From: Polyangiaceae bacterium
Lineage (GTDB): Bacteria > Myxococcota_A > Polyangia > Polyangiales > Polyangiaceae
Length of the DNA: 64,000 bases
Assembly (NCBI GenBank): GCA_020633205.1
Contig: JACKEB010000020.1
Span: 1 to 64,000, forward strand
Direction of reading: 5' to 3'
Within the stretch, counting starts at the first letter, position 1; each line of letters begins with the position of its first letter. Below are positions 51,371 to 61,122 of this stretch, one piece after another. A model generated the notes under the pieces. That model had not been told where the DNA came from, made no database searches, and worked only from the letters and a program-made list of their open reading frames with translations. Both the position numbers and the translations under genes were made by a program.

Positions 51371-53137
51371 ATGCGGTATTCACGCGCTCTACTGCCCACG
51401 GTCAAGGAGGCTCCCGCCGACGCGACCACCACGAGTCACATCTTGCTGCTCCGCGCTGGCTACGTCCGGCGAGTGGGCGCGGGGATCTACTCGTTCCTCC
51501 CGCTGGGCGTGCGGGTGCTCCGCAAGATCGAAGCGATTGTCCGCGAGGAAATGAACAAGGCGGGCGCCGAAGAGGTCCTGCTGCCCGCGCTGCTTCCCGC
51601 TGAGTACTTCCAAGAGACCAATCGCTGGACGCTGTTCGGCGACACCTTGATGCGCCTCAAGGATCGCAAAGGCGGGGACTACCACCTCGGGCCCACTCAC
51701 GAAGAGATCATCACCGACCTCGCGCGTCGGGAGATCCACAGCTACCGCGACGTTCCGAAGAACCTCTACCAAATCCAGACCAAGTTCCGCGACGAGCCAC
51801 GTCCTCGCGCGGGGCTCCTGCGCTGCCGTGAGTTCTTGATGAAGGATGCATACTCCTTCGACGTCAGCGAAGACGCGGCGAAGCAGAGCTACGAGGCGAT
51901 GCGCATCGCCTACCGCAACATCTTCGACCGCTGCGGCTTCGAGTACCGCATGGTCGGTGCGGACTCGGGAGCCATGGGAGGCTCGACCAGCGCTGAGTTC
52001 CAGGTGCTCGTTCACAGCGGTGAGGACATCATCGCGGCCTGTTCCAGCTGCGAGTACGCGGCAAACGCCGAGGTCGCTGGCTCGACACCTGCTGCGCCGC
52101 GAGGGCCAGAAGCCTCGAGCGTGCCCGCGCTGGAGAAAGTGATCACGCCCAAGCAGAAGACCATCGAAGAGGTCTCCAAGTTCCTCAAGCGTGAGCCGGC
52201 CGACTTCCTGAAGAGCCTGCTCTACGTCGCGGACAACGAGGTGGTGATGGCGGTGGTGCGGGGCAACCACGAGCTGAACGAGATCAAGCTCGCGCGCGTG
52301 CTCGGCGTAGACGAGGTGTTCCTGGCGAGCCCTGAAGACATCCGCAAGGCGACTGGCGCTGAGGTGGGCTTCGCGGGCCCCGTCGGCTTCAAGGGCAAGC
52401 TCATCATCGATCGGGACGCAGCCAGCGTGAGCGACGCCGTGACCGGCGCCAATGAGACAGACCACCACTTGCTGCACGTGCAGTACGGCCGCGACTTCGA
52501 GGGTCAGGTCGCGGACATCCGCATGGTTGCCGAGGGCGACCCCTGCCCCAACTGCGGCGAGCAGCTCAAGCTGTATCGCGGCATCGAGGCGGGCCACATC
52601 TTCATCCTGGGCACCCACTACTCGGCGCAGATGGGCGCGACGTACCTGGACGAGAAGCAGGAGAAAAAGCCGCTGGTCATGGGTTGCTACGGCATCGGCG
52701 TCTCCCGCTTGGTGGCCGCGGCGATCGAGCAGCACAACGACAAGGACGGCATTCGCTGGCCGATGAGCATCGCGCCCTACCAGGTGCACATCGTGCAACT
52801 CGGTATGGAACCCGAGGTCGCGGCAGCGGTGGGCGAGCTCGAGGCGCAGCTCGAGAGCGCCGGCCTCGAGGTACTGGTAGACGACCGCGAGGGACGCCCA
52901 GGCGGCAAGTTCAAGGACGCCGACCTGATCGGCATCCCGCTGCGCGTGACGATTGGCGCCCGCTCGCTGCAGAACGGCGGCGTCGAACTTAAGCTCCGCA
53001 CGGAAACGGATCCGAAGAAGGCCGAGCTGGTTCCCACCGCCGACGCCGCCAAAAAGATCGTGGGCATGGTCAAGGAGTTGCTCGCGAACCCTCGGCAGGG
53101 GATCACGGGAGCTCAGCCTCCCAAGGAAGCGCAGTGA
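51371..53137 (+). CDS. proS: Prolyl-tRNA synthetase
   Basis: This class II aminoacyl-tRNA synthetase charges tRNA(Pro). The 588 residues match the bacterial long type (E. coli 572). The N-terminal catalytic domain shows motif 1 with LPLGVRVLRKIEAIVREEMN, motif 2 with KFRDEPRPRAGLLRCREFLM, and motif 3 GCYGIGVSRLVAA near residue 440. Between motifs 2 and 3 lies the YbaK-like editing insertion (about 235-390, TIEEVSKFLKREPADFLKSL). The C-terminal anticodon-binding domain starts near 470. The PLP-enzyme gene overlaps its end by four bases. It is divergent from the Cys-rich lipoprotein gene. Confidence 0.98.
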   Translation: MRYSRALLPTVKEAPADATTTSHILLLRAGYVRRVGAGIYSFLPLGVRVLRKIEAIVREEMNKAGAEEVLLPALLPAEYFQETNRWTLFGDTLMRLKDRKGGDYHLGPTHEEIITDLARREIHSYRDVPKNLYQIQTKFRDEPRPRAGLLRCREFLMKDAYSFDVSEDAAKQSYEAMRIAYRNIFDRCGFEYRMVGADSGAMGGSTSAEFQVLVHSGEDIIAACSSCEYAANAEVAGSTPAAPRGPEASSVPALEKVITPKQKTIEEVSKFLKREPADFLKSLLYVADNEVVMAVVRGNHELNEIKLARVLGVDEVFLASPEDIRKATGAEVGFAGPVGFKGKLIIDRDAASVSDAVTGANETDHHLLHVQYGRDFEGQVADIRMVAEGDPCPNCGEQLKLYRGIEAGHIFILGTHYSAQMGATYLDEKQEKKPLVMGCYGIGVSRLVAAAIEQHNDKDGIRWPMSIAPYQVHIVQLGMEPEVAAAVGELEAQLESAGLEVLVDDREGRPGGKFKDADLIGIPLRVTIGARSLQNGGVELKLRTETDPKKAELVPTADAAKKIVGMVKELLANPRQGITGAQPPKEAQ

Positions 53138-54405
53138 GCAACGGGGGCAAAGACGCAAACCCCGACAGCCGGCTGGTACAGTCGCCGGATAGCGGCAGTC
53201 GGGACACCCTCCCGGGGCACTCCCGAGGCGTCGGTTCGACGCAGGCTGTGCATGCCGGTGTTCCAAGCGCTCGCCCCCATCACACCCTCGCGCCGAGCAT
53301 CGCGCAGACCGCGACCTACAAGTTTCAGAGCACCGCAGACCTCGTGCAGTACATGCGGGGTGAGGACGCGGACGCTGGGCGCGAAGAGTACGGCCGCTAC
53401 GGGAACCCGACGGTACATGAGCTGGAGCAGCGCATGGCCGCGCTCGAGGGCACCGCTGATTGCGTAGCGTTCAGTAGCGGGATGGCCGCGGTGACCACGA
53501 TGCTGCTGAGCCTGACCAAGGCGGGCGACCACGTGGTGCTGTTTCGTGATTGCTACCGCCGCACCCGGCAGTTCGTGACCCAGATGCTCTCACGCTTTGG
53601 TGTCGAGCACACCTTGGTCGAGCCGGGAGATCTGGAGGCACTCGACCGCGCCATCACGAAGCAAACGCGCGTGGTGGTGAGCGAGTCCCCCACCAATCCG
53701 TACAATTTCTGCGTGGATTTTGGCGAGATGGCGGCCATCTGCAAGCGCCATGGCAGGGTGCGCACCGTCGTGGACGCGACCTTCGCGACCCCATACAACT
53801 GCCGGCCCGCAGAGTTCGGCGTCGATCTCGTGCTCCACAGCGCCACTAAGTACCTGGGCGGTCACAACGACGTGATGGGCGGCGTCGTATCTGGACCGGG
53901 GCACCTGATTTCCCTGCTGCGAGAGACCCGCGGTGTGCTCGGTGGCATCCTGGATCCCCACGCGGCATTCCTGATCTTGCGCGGCCTGAGAAGCTTGGGC
54001 ATCCGCATGCAGCGCCAAAATCAGACGGCGCTCGCCGTCGCTCAGGCTCTTGAAGCGCACCCCAAGATTGAGCGCGTGTTCTACACGGGGCTCGAGAGTC
54101 ACCCGTCCCACGCCATCGCCCGGCGCCAGCTGAAGGGCGGCGGCGGCATCGTGAGCTTCGTCGTCAAAGGCGGGCAAGACGCCGCGAGTCGCCTGATCGA
54201 CGCCTGTCAGCTCGCGACCATCGCTTCGTCACTCGGTGGGGTCGAGACGCTGATCGAGCAGCCGCGCTACATGAGCTTCTTCGAACTCGATGAAGCTGGC
54301 CTTGCTCAAGTTGGCATCGATCCAGCGCTGGTGCGGCTAGCGGTGGGTGTGGAAGAGACCGACGACGTGGTCAGCGACCTGCTCCAGGCGCTAGACCAGG
54401 TCTGA
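53134..54405 (+). CDS. Cys/Met-metabolism PLP-dependent enzyme (cystathionine gamma-synthase/lyase family)
   Basis: This fold-type I PLP enzyme has the family blocks EYGRYGNPTVHELEQRMAAL, AFSSGMAAVTTML and SPTNPYNFCVDF, with Schiff-base Lys239 in HSATKYLGGH and SSLGGVETLIEQP near the end. Family members act as cystathionine gamma-synthase, gamma-lyase, methionine gamma-lyase or O-acetylhomoserine sulfhydrylase; these cannot be separated by eye. With the cystathionine beta-synthase at 12-13.4 kb, a gamma-lyase role in reverse transsulfuration is attractive. The first 30 residues are a variable polar leader. The GTG start overlaps the proS stop, so it is probably cotranscribed. Confidence 0.9.
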   Translation: MSNGGKDANPDSRLVQSPDSGSRDTLPGHSRGVGSTQAVHAGVPSARPHHTLAPSIAQTATYKFQSTADLVQYMRGEDADAGREEYGRYGNPTVHELEQRMAALEGTADCVAFSSGMAAVTTMLLSLTKAGDHVVLFRDCYRRTRQFVTQMLSRFGVEHTLVEPGDLEALDRAITKQTRVVVSESPTNPYNFCVDFGEMAAICKRHGRVRTVVDATFATPYNCRPAEFGVDLVLHSATKYLGGHNDVMGGVVSGPGHLISLLRETRGVLGGILDPHAAFLILRGLRSLGIRMQRQNQTALAVAQALEAHPKIERVFYTGLESHPSHAIARRQLKGGGGIVSFVVKGGQDAASRLIDACQLATIASSLGGVETLIEQPRYMSFFELDEAGLAQVGIDPALVRLAVGVEETDDVVSDLLQALDQV

Positions 54406-54414
54406 ACTCTTCAG

Positions 54415-56130
54415 CTACGGTTCAGCGTCGCTTCCTCGCGGTACCACCTGGTGCCCCGCTTCGACCCACATCAGCGGTCCGCTGACCAGCTCCGCGTCTC
54501 CCCCTTCCGGAGACACGGGCACCAGCGCTCGGCCGTCGTCACTCAGCGCTAGCACGCGCGGCTGGGTGCCAAGCACTCGCCCTTCCTCAAGATCGATCCA
54601 TTGCGGCGAGACCCAGGAGTAACGCCCATGGTGCAGCTCTTCGGCGACTTCGTCCACGGACGCGTGAAGGTCGGTCCATGGCTCCTTCGCCTCGGCGTCG
54701 TAGAGCCAGAGCGCGTTGCGCCGCCGCACCAGCGCATGGGCCTCGAACGTGTGCACCACGATGTCACCCACCTTGAGCGGGAGCACGCGCCCGTCCTGCA
54801 TGTCGAGGAGCCGAGTCTCGCTCCCAGGGTAAAAATCGAGAAGCCGTGGGCCGGTCACGGTGTCGCCCCAGGTGTCACTGCGGATTGGCGCCAGGTCGAA
54901 GCCGAGGGGTGTGCGCTGCAGTTGCCCCGAACCGAGGAGGCGCACGAGCTCCACCGCGTGGCGGTAGTTGTGCGTCTTCTTGATGTCTTCGGCGCTCGGC
55001 TCGCAGGCCACCACCAGGCTATTCCGCGCGGCATCGGCATACAGTACGTGCGCTTCACAGCCATCGAGTTCGACCGCATCCGTGTGGGGTCGCCCGAGAC
55101 GATAGCCGCGGGTGTAGAGCCGTGCGCCAGCTTGGCGAAACACCAGGCGGCTCCCCAGGGGCGTCACCAAACCATCGCGCCGCTCGAGCTTTGGGCTGCG
55201 TCCTGGGCCGAGTTTTCCGAGGTAGAGGCTCCGCGTGTAGAGTTTGTCTCCCCGTCCCGGATAGACGCTGTACGTCGCTCGGGGAGGAACACAGCGCTTG
55301 CTCACCCCCTGCCCTTGCTCGGGCAACGGCCAATCGAAGCGCCCGTTACCGTTGGTGTCATCGATCAGCACCTGGAGCAGCAGCCAGTTGCCGGTCGGAT
55401 CGAGCCGCAGACGATACACGCTGCCTCGACCGGGATCGAAAACGCGCTCTTGCCCGCTCTCCAGGTCGCGTACCACGAGCTCTTCTTTGCGCTGACCAGG
55501 CAGCATGCCCGACTGGTGCTGCCCGAGCCGCAGGTAGGCAAGTTTCCCCGCGGCATCAAACGAGAGCACGCGATGGGGCAAATCGCGGCTCACGTCGTCG
55601 CGAACATCGGCGCCGAGCGCGGACAAATCGACAGACTTTGCGCTGTAGTCATCGAACAGCTCGAGCTTGCCGTCGCGCCGAAAGAGCAACCAACGCCCAC
55701 TGGGGTCCGCGTCGATGAACTCCTCGAGGGGGAGGCCCTCACCGGCGCCGCGCACCAAGTAGCTCGCCAACGCGTCGCCATTGATTTCGCCGCGCGGCCC
55801 GACGCGAAAGCCGACCTCGCCATCTCCGTCGCTGTCCGTTCGAGCCTGACACAGCGCGACCCAGCGATGATTGCCACTCGCACGTTGCAGCAACAGCGGC
55901 CCCGCCGCCCCGATGCTGCCCTCAGGGAGGGGCTCTGGCGCTGGGGGTTCAAGCGGCGCTTCCACGCTGGGCGCCGCGCTCGGCGTTGGCGGCGCACTGG
56001 GAGCTGGCGCAGGCAGCGGCTCTTGGGGAGTGACCGCTGAGCCGCCACAGCCAACGCAAACCAAGCCGGCAAGCAGCCACCACGCGGCGCGCGCAGGTAG
56101 CGCCCAGAGCACGGCGTCGCTGACTCCCAT
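54415..56130 (-). CDS. Predicted beta-propeller lipoprotein
   Basis: ATG 56130 gives a signal peptide with lipobox CVGCGG; the open frame upstream belongs to antisense of the neighbouring gene. A Pro/Ala/Glu linker (about 30-70) leads to a 490-residue region of repeated strands with Asp/Gly turns (FIDADPSGRWLLFRRDGKLELF, LRLDPTGNWLLLQVLIDDTN, VLALSDDGRALVPVSPEGG). These resemble TolB/WD40-like beta-propeller blades. DDTNGNGRFDWPLP looks like a calcium-binding loop. The function is unknown. The divergent lipoprotein gene begins only 25 bases away, so the two promoters must overlap. Its end faces the PLP enzyme gene nine bases away. Confidence 0.75.
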   Translation of the reverse strand: MGVSDAVLWALPARAAWWLLAGLVCVGCGGSAVTPQEPLPAPAPSAPPTPSAAPSVEAPLEPPAPEPLPEGSIGAAGPLLLQRASGNHRWVALCQARTDSDGDGEVGFRVGPRGEINGDALASYLVRGAGEGLPLEEFIDADPSGRWLLFRRDGKLELFDDYSAKSVDLSALGADVRDDVSRDLPHRVLSFDAAGKLAYLRLGQHQSGMLPGQRKEELVVRDLESGQERVFDPGRGSVYRLRLDPTGNWLLLQVLIDDTNGNGRFDWPLPEQGQGVSKRCVPPRATYSVYPGRGDKLYTRSLYLGKLGPGRSPKLERRDGLVTPLGSRLVFRQAGARLYTRGYRLGRPHTDAVELDGCEAHVLYADAARNSLVVACEPSAEDIKKTHNYRHAVELVRLLGSGQLQRTPLGFDLAPIRSDTWGDTVTGPRLLDFYPGSETRLLDMQDGRVLPLKVGDIVVHTFEAHALVRRRNALWLYDAEAKEPWTDLHASVDEVAEELHHGRYSWVSPQWIDLEEGRVLGTQPRVLALSDDGRALVPVSPEGGDAELVSGPLMWVEAGHQVVPRGSDAEP

Positions 56131-56154
56131 CGCTGTCCTGCTATCATCTGCGCC

Positions 56155-56652
56155 ATGCTTCGTCGATCCTTGCGTCTCGCGTTGGCTCTCCTCGTTCCTG
56201 CACTCGCGCTCTCGAGCGGCTCTGGTTGCGGGAGCAAGGACTCCGTGGCGCTCAGCGCTTGGATCAGCGACGCGCAACTGGGTGTGCAGTCGGGCACGCT
56301 GGGCGACCGGCTCTCGGGTTCCTTCGTGCTGAACCTCGAGCTTGGTCCAGAGGCGTCCGGGAGCACGACCGTGACGCTCGAGGACTTCGCGCTGGCCCCT
56401 GCTGGCGGCACGGAAGATTTGGTCCCCGCCTTCGCCCCCGAACCTTCGGAGAGCTTCCCGCTCACCCTCAGCGCTGGGGATAAAAAGCAGATCACCATGA
56501 CCATCCCCGATGGCGACACCTTGAGCGATACCCAAACGGGTGCGCTTTGCGCGGGTGACATCGAGATCCGCGCGTCGGTGCGGGATAGCTTGGGCGACGA
56601 CGCCATCACCTCGGTGCGCAGCGCTGCGCTGAGCGTCGCTGGCTGCCCGTGA
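56155..56652 (+). CDS. Small predicted lipoprotein
   Basis: The 165-residue product has an N-terminal signal peptide (RRSLRLALALLVPALALSSGS) ending in SGCGS, a plausible lipobox. The mature domain (about 140 residues) is beta-rich and acidic (FVLNLELGPEASGSTTVTLED, LTLSAGDKKQITMTIPDGD), with a Cys near GALCAGD and one at the C-terminus that may pair. It resembles a small immunoglobulin-like fold, but no family is assigned. It diverges from the beta-propeller lipoprotein gene 24 bases away, which hints at joint regulation. Confidence 0.7.
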   Translation: MLRRSLRLALALLVPALALSSGSGCGSKDSVALSAWISDAQLGVQSGTLGDRLSGSFVLNLELGPEASGSTTVTLEDFALAPAGGTEDLVPAFAPEPSESFPLTLSAGDKKQITMTIPDGDTLSDTQTGALCAGDIEIRASVRDSLGDDAITSVRSAALSVAGCP

Positions 56653-56774
56653 CAGCCCCAACGACGCCGCGCGTTGCTTCCAATCCAGCGGGTGCTGAAC
56701 ACCTGATCTGAACATGGCCGCCTTGGGGTGCTTCACGGCTTTTTGAGCGCTGCACATCGCGCTATGAAGCCCTC

Positions 56775-59700
56775 GTGGACCAGACTCAAAGCGTGGAGTC
56801 TCAAGACTCTCAGCCCAGCAAACAGCCCGTCGCCCAATCTGGCAACGGACATGTGTCGCCCTACAAGCCCACGCACCACGTGCGCTTGGTGACGGCAGCT
56901 TCGCTCTTCGACGGTCACGACGCGGCGATCAACATCATGCGTCGCATCCTCCAAGCCTCGGGCGCCGAAGTGATCCACCTCGGACACAACCGCTCCGTCG
57001 CGGAGATCGTCGACTGCGCCATCCAAGAAGACGCTCAAGGGATCTGCCTCACGAGCTACCAAGGCGGCCACGTCGAGTACCTGAAGTACATGCACGACCT
57101 GCTGAAAGAGCGCGGGGCCAGGATCAAGATTTTCGGGGGGGGAGGGGGAACCATCCTGCCCAGCGAAATCGAAGAGCTCCATGCCTACGGCATCGACCGC
57201 ATCTACTCACCGGACGACGGACGCTCGCTAGGGCTGCAAGGCATGATCGACGACGTCATGCGCCAGTGCGATTTCGCCGTCGGCAAGCCGAGCGACGCGG
57301 AGCCGCTCCTCGGTCAGGTGAAGAGCGACAAACCAGCCGTGCTGGCTCGATTGATCTCCTTGGTCGAGAATTACCCCGAGGAAACACAGGCACTCCAGGA
57401 CTCGCTCAGCGCCAAGAGCGAGGCGATCAAGACTCCAGTCCTGGGCATCACCGGCACCGGCGGCGCCGGCAAATCGAGCCTGGTGGACGAGCTGGTGCGA
57501 CGCTTCTTGCTGGATCAACCGGACAAGCGCCTGGCGATCATCAGCGTCGACCCCTCCAAGCGGAAGAGCGGCGGCGCCCTGCTTGGCGACCGCATCCGCA
57601 TGAACTCGATCCACGACGATCGCATCTACATGCGCTCTCTAGCAACTCGTCAGAGCAACCTGGCCCTCAGCCGCTACGTCAAGCACAGCATCCAGCTCGC
57701 GAAGCTCGCCGGCTTCGATCTGGTGATCGTCGAGACGAGCGGCATCGGTCAGAGCGACACGGAAATCACCGAGCACTCGGACGTCGCGCTGTACGTGATG
57801 ACCGCCGAGTATGGCGCAGCCACGCAGCTCGAGAAGATCGACATGCTCGACTTCGCCGACGTGATCGCCATCAACAAGTTCGACAAGCGCGGCAGCCTGG
57901 ACGCTTTGCGTGACGTGCGCCGCCAGTACAAGCGCAACCACCAGCTGTTTCAAGCGAGCGACGACGAGCTGCCGATCTTTGGCAGCATTGCCTCTCAGTT
58001 CAACGACCCGGGGACGAACCAGCTGTACCAGCGCTTGATGCAGACCATCGCGGAGAAGACCGGCGCGAACGCCCTCGGACCGCAACGGGAACTGTCCGCT
58101 GCGGAGAGCGAAAAGCGTTACGTCATTCCGCCTGAGCGGGTGCGTTACCTCGCGGAGATTTGCGACAGCAGCAAAGCCTACGACGAGTTCGTGGACACCC
58201 AGGCGGGCTACGCCAGCGCCCTCTACCAGCTGCACGGCGCGCTAGGTCTGTTTGGAAGTACAAACGGCGCACCTCCCCCCCAAAACAAGCGCGAAGTCGG
58301 CGCCTTGGTGCCGGACCTGAAGAGCGAAGAAGGGGACGCGACCAGGAAGGCGCTGGTCGATCGCTATATCGAGATCGAGGCCAAGCTCGACCGCGAGTGC
58401 AAGCGCCTGCTCACCGAGTGGCCGGCCACCGTCGCGCGTTACCGCGCGGATTTCTACGAGTACAAGGTGCGTGACAAGGTGTTCAAGCAGAGCTTGTTCA
58501 CGGAGTCCTTGTCTCATCTCAAGGTGCCGAAGGTCGCGCTGCCTCGTCATGAAGACTGGGGTGATGTGCTGCGCTGGCTGCTGACGGAGAACCTGCCGGG
58601 CGAGTTCCCGTTTGCCGCTGGGGTGTTCCCCCTGAAGCGCGAAGGGGAAGATCCCGCGCGCATGTTCGCCGGCGAAGGCGGCCCCGAGCGCACCAACAAG
58701 CGCTTCCACTACGTGTCCCGCGGTCTACCCGCCAAGCGGCTGTCCACGGCGTTCGATTCTGTGACGTTGTACGGCGAAGACCCCGATCACCGCCCGGACA
58801 TCTACGGCAAGATCGGCAACAGCGGTGTCTCCATCGCCAACGTTGACGACGCAAAGAAGCTCTACAGCGGCTTCGATCTGTCGAGCCCCTCGACCAGCGT
58901 CTCGATGACCATCAACGGCCCCGCGCCGATGCTGCTCGGCTTCTTCCTGAACGCTGCGGTGGACCAAGGCTGTGAGCGCTACATCCGCGAGCAAGGCCTG
59001 GTAGCTGACGTGGAGAGCAAGATGGACGCGCTCTACAAGGAGCGCGGCCTGCCCCGCCCCCAGTACAGCGGATCACTTCCCGAAGGAAACGATGGCTTGG
59101 GCTTATTGCTGCTTGGCGTCAGCGGCGACGAAGTCTTGCCGCTGGAGACGTACAACAAGCTCAAGGCGGACGTGCTGTCTCGCGTGCGCGGCACCGTGCA
59201 GGCGGACATCCTCAAGGAGGATCAGGCGCAAAACACCTGCATCTTCTCCACGGAGTTCGCCCTGCGCATGATGGGCGACATCCAGCAGTACTTCATCGAC
59301 CACCGCGTACGGAACTTCTACTCCGTGTCGATCAGCGGCTATCACATCGCTGAAGCCGGAGCGAACCCCATCAGCCAGCTCGCCTTCACCTTGGCGAACG
59401 GCTTCACCTTCGTCGAGTACTACCTCTCCCGAGGCATGAACATCGACGACTTTGCGCCGAACTTCAGCTTCTTTTTCTCCAACGGCATGGACCCCGAGTA
59501 CTCCGTGATGGGACGCGTTGCCCGGAGGATCTGGTCCAAGGCAATCAAGCAGAAGTACAAGGGCAACGACCGCAGCCAGAAGCTCAAGTACCACATCCAG
59601 ACTTCAGGGCGCTCCCTGCACGCTCAAGAGATCGCGTTCAACGACATCCGCACCACGCTGCAGGCGCTGTACGCCCTCTACGACAACTGTAACTCGCTCC

Positions 59701-60287
59701 ACACGAATGCCTACGACGAGGCGATCACCACGCCTACCGAGGAGAGCGTGCGCCGCGCGATGGCGATTCAGCTCATCATCAACAAGGAGCTGGGCCTCAA
59801 CACCAACGAGAACCCGCTTCAGGGCGCGTTCATCATCGAGGAGCTGACGGACTTGGTGGAGCAAGCCGTGTTGACCGAGTTCCGCAACATCTCCGAACGT
59901 GGCGGCGTGTTGGGAGCCATGGAGCGCATGTACCAGCGCTCCAAGATCCAAGAAGAGAGCCTGTACTACGAGCAGCTGAAGCACGACGGGCGCATGCCCA
60001 TCGTCGGTGTGAACACCTTCCTGGATGACAAGGGCTCGCCCACGATTATCCCCGCGGAAGTGATTCGGTCGACCACGGAGGAGAAGGAGTTCGCCATCTC
60101 TTCCCGGGATGCCTTCAAGCTGCGCAACAAGCAGCGCGGCGCTCAAGCGCTGACCAACCTGCAACGCGCCGCGGTGGAGAACGCCAACTTGTTCGAGGCC
60201 CTGATGGAAACCTCGAAGGTGTGCACCCTGGGGCAAATCAGTGACGCGCTCTACCAAGTGGGCGGGCAGTACCGCCGAAATATGTAG
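56775..60287 (+). CDS. icmF: Fused isobutyryl-CoA mutase IcmF (B12-binding, G-protein chaperone and mutase domains)
   Basis: IcmF interconverts isobutyryl-CoA and n-butyryl-CoA with adenosylcobalamin, and carries its own GTPase repair chaperone. At 1170 residues it is complete. Order: N-terminal B12-binding domain (about 35-165; DGHDAAINIMRRILQASGAE), MeaI-like GTPase (about 215-430; Walker A GTGGAGKSS, VDPSKRKSGGALLGDRIRM), a linker with APPPQN at about 499-504 made by a dispersed G-tract word, and the large mutase barrel (about 560-1170; TSVSMTINGPAPMLLGFFLN, FYSVSISGYHIAEAGANP). Close relatives act on pivalyl-CoA instead, and this cannot be excluded by eye. The start is a GTG. It links branched-chain and fatty acid carbon, relevant to branched lipids of myxobacteria. 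Confidence 0.95.
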   Translation: MDQTQSVESQDSQPSKQPVAQSGNGHVSPYKPTHHVRLVTAASLFDGHDAAINIMRRILQASGAEVIHLGHNRSVAEIVDCAIQEDAQGICLTSYQGGHVEYLKYMHDLLKERGARIKIFGGGGGTILPSEIEELHAYGIDRIYSPDDGRSLGLQGMIDDVMRQCDFAVGKPSDAEPLLGQVKSDKPAVLARLISLVENYPEETQALQDSLSAKSEAIKTPVLGITGTGGAGKSSLVDELVRRFLLDQPDKRLAIISVDPSKRKSGGALLGDRIRMNSIHDDRIYMRSLATRQSNLALSRYVKHSIQLAKLAGFDLVIVETSGIGQSDTEITEHSDVALYVMTAEYGAATQLEKIDMLDFADVIAINKFDKRGSLDALRDVRRQYKRNHQLFQASDDELPIFGSIASQFNDPGTNQLYQRLMQTIAEKTGANALGPQRELSAAESEKRYVIPPERVRYLAEICDSSKAYDEFVDTQAGYASALYQLHGALGLFGSTNGAPPPQNKREVGALVPDLKSEEGDATRKALVDRYIEIEAKLDRECKRLLTEWPATVARYRADFYEYKVRDKVFKQSLFTESLSHLKVPKVALPRHEDWGDVLRWLLTENLPGEFPFAAGVFPLKREGEDPARMFAGEGGPERTNKRFHYVSRGLPAKRLSTAFDSVTLYGEDPDHRPDIYGKIGNSGVSIANVDDAKKLYSGFDLSSPSTSVSMTINGPAPMLLGFFLNAAVDQGCERYIREQGLVADVESKMDALYKERGLPRPQYSGSLPEGNDGLGLLLLGVSGDEVLPLETYNKLKADVLSRVRGTVQADILKEDQAQNTCIFSTEFALRMMGDIQQYFIDHRVRNFYSVSISGYHIAEAGANPISQLAFTLANGFTFVEYYLSRGMNIDDFAPNFSFFFSNGMDPEYSVMGRVARRIWSKAIKQKYKGNDRSQKLKYHIQTSGRSLHAQEIAFNDIRTTLQALYALYDNCNSLHTNAYDEAITTPTEESVRRAMAIQLIINKELGLNTNENPLQGAFIIEELTDLVEQAVLTEFRNISERGGVLGAMERMYQRSKIQEESLYYEQLKHDGRMPIVGVNTFLDDKGSPTIIPAEVIRSTTEEKEFAISSRDAFKLRNKQRGAQALTNLQRAAVENANLFEALMETSKVCTLGQISDALYQVGGQYRRNM
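58270..58285 (+). repeat. Dispersed G-tract word, copy 7 (inside icmF)
   Basis: CACCTCCCCCCCAAAA lies in the linker between the GTPase and mutase domains of IcmF and is read as APPPQN. GGCGCACC before it is also shared with the intergenic copy at 28012. Confidence 0.5.
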
Positions 60288-60350
60288 CGCGGCAAACCGA
60301 GGGTCTCTCCATACCACGCCCCGAGCGCGGCCTCGGGTACACTCCAGAGG

Positions 60351-61064
60351 GTGAACTGGGTGACCGGCTGCGGCCTGTTCGTGCTCCTGCTTGGGGTGGT
60401 GATGTGCGGAACAGCGGGTTTGATGTGGCGTCGGCATCGCCAAGAGACTGGCTACGTCACTGCTCCGGGTATCGTCACGAGAGTCGATGCGGACTCGAGC
60501 GGTGAGTTCGTTACCGTCCAGTTTAGTCCCGAAGGGCAGCTCTTGGTTGGCGGCCAAGCGGTGCACTTCACCGCGGGGGCGAGCACTGGCGAACACCAGG
60601 TTGGAAAGACCGTCACCGTTCACTACGACCCACGACGACCACACCGCGCAAATCTACGCGGAGCCGGAGTCCTCGCGGGCGTGGCGGCGTCGCTCGGTGC
60701 GTGCGGCGCGCTCACGTTCCCGTTTGCCGCGCTGCTACTGTTGTGGCTCGGGCCGTTGCAAGCCAGCAGGGATGAAGTACTCGGCTCTTTCATCAAAGCG
60801 AGTCGCTTGCGTGATTCCGCACGAATAAGCGCGCTGAGCGTCCCTGGCGCAAAGGTGGCGCCAGAATGGCTGGATCGCGTGGCACGCAGCGGCACCTACC
60901 ACCTGGGCTCGAACAACATCGGCTTTTCCAGTGACGCATGCATCGAAGTCTTCTTCGACAGCGACCCACGGCCTCACTACGTCTACATGCAGAAGCCAAG
61001 CGATTGGCGAATCGTGCGCGCAAACGCCAAAGACGCTCATTGCATTGACGATCTGGACGACTGA
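60351..61064 (+). CDS. DUF3592-like membrane protein, copy A
   Basis: The GTG start at 60351 gives an N-terminal membrane helix (about 7-26), a DUF3592-type beta segment (GIVTRVDADSSGEFVTVQFSPEG, VTVHYDPRRPHRA), a second membrane helix (about 105-135), and a C-terminal domain (about 140-237) with SARISALSVPGAKV and HYVYMQKPSDWRIVRANAK. The DUF3592 part resembles proteins with NfeD-like or SH3-like outside domains; the function is unknown. A close paralogue follows 58 bases later and a third, more distant one after 1 kb. The 3' part is nearly identical at DNA level to the next gene. Confidence 0.8.
   Translation: MNWVTGCGLFVLLLGVVMCGTAGLMWRRHRQETGYVTAPGIVTRVDADSSGEFVTVQFSPEGQLLVGGQAVHFTAGASTGEHQVGKTVTVHYDPRRPHRANLRGAGVLAGVAASLGACGALTFPFAALLLLWLGPLQASRDEVLGSFIKASRLRDSARISALSVPGAKVAPEWLDRVARSGTYHLGSNNIGFSSDACIEVFFDSDPRPHYVYMQKPSDWRIVRANAKDAHCIDDLDD
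60902..61027. repeat. 126-bp block shared with copy B (first copy)
   Basis: This segment is identical to 61668-61793 except for one base (A at 60941 against G at 61707), while the rest of the two genes differs strongly. Both copies code for the same part of the C-terminal domain. Recent gene conversion or partial duplication is inferred. Confidence 0.95.
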
Positions 61065-61122
61065 GGCGCGGTCAGGCAGAAGCCGAAGAACTCTCAGCGG
61101 AGTACCCGCTACACTGACTGGG

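Noticed and set aside
51389..53266. Long open frame opposite proS
   Set aside because: Antisense shadow of a clear prolyl-tRNA synthetase, with no recognisable protein features.
54601..56040. Long open frame opposite the beta-propeller lipoprotein
   Set aside because: No signal or domain; the minus-strand gene has a lipobox and repeated blade-like strands.
57130..57150. Further copy of the dispersed G-tract word inside icmF
   Set aside because: The G-run here codes for the conserved Gly stretch of the B12-binding domain (FGGGGGT), so protein constraint explains it.
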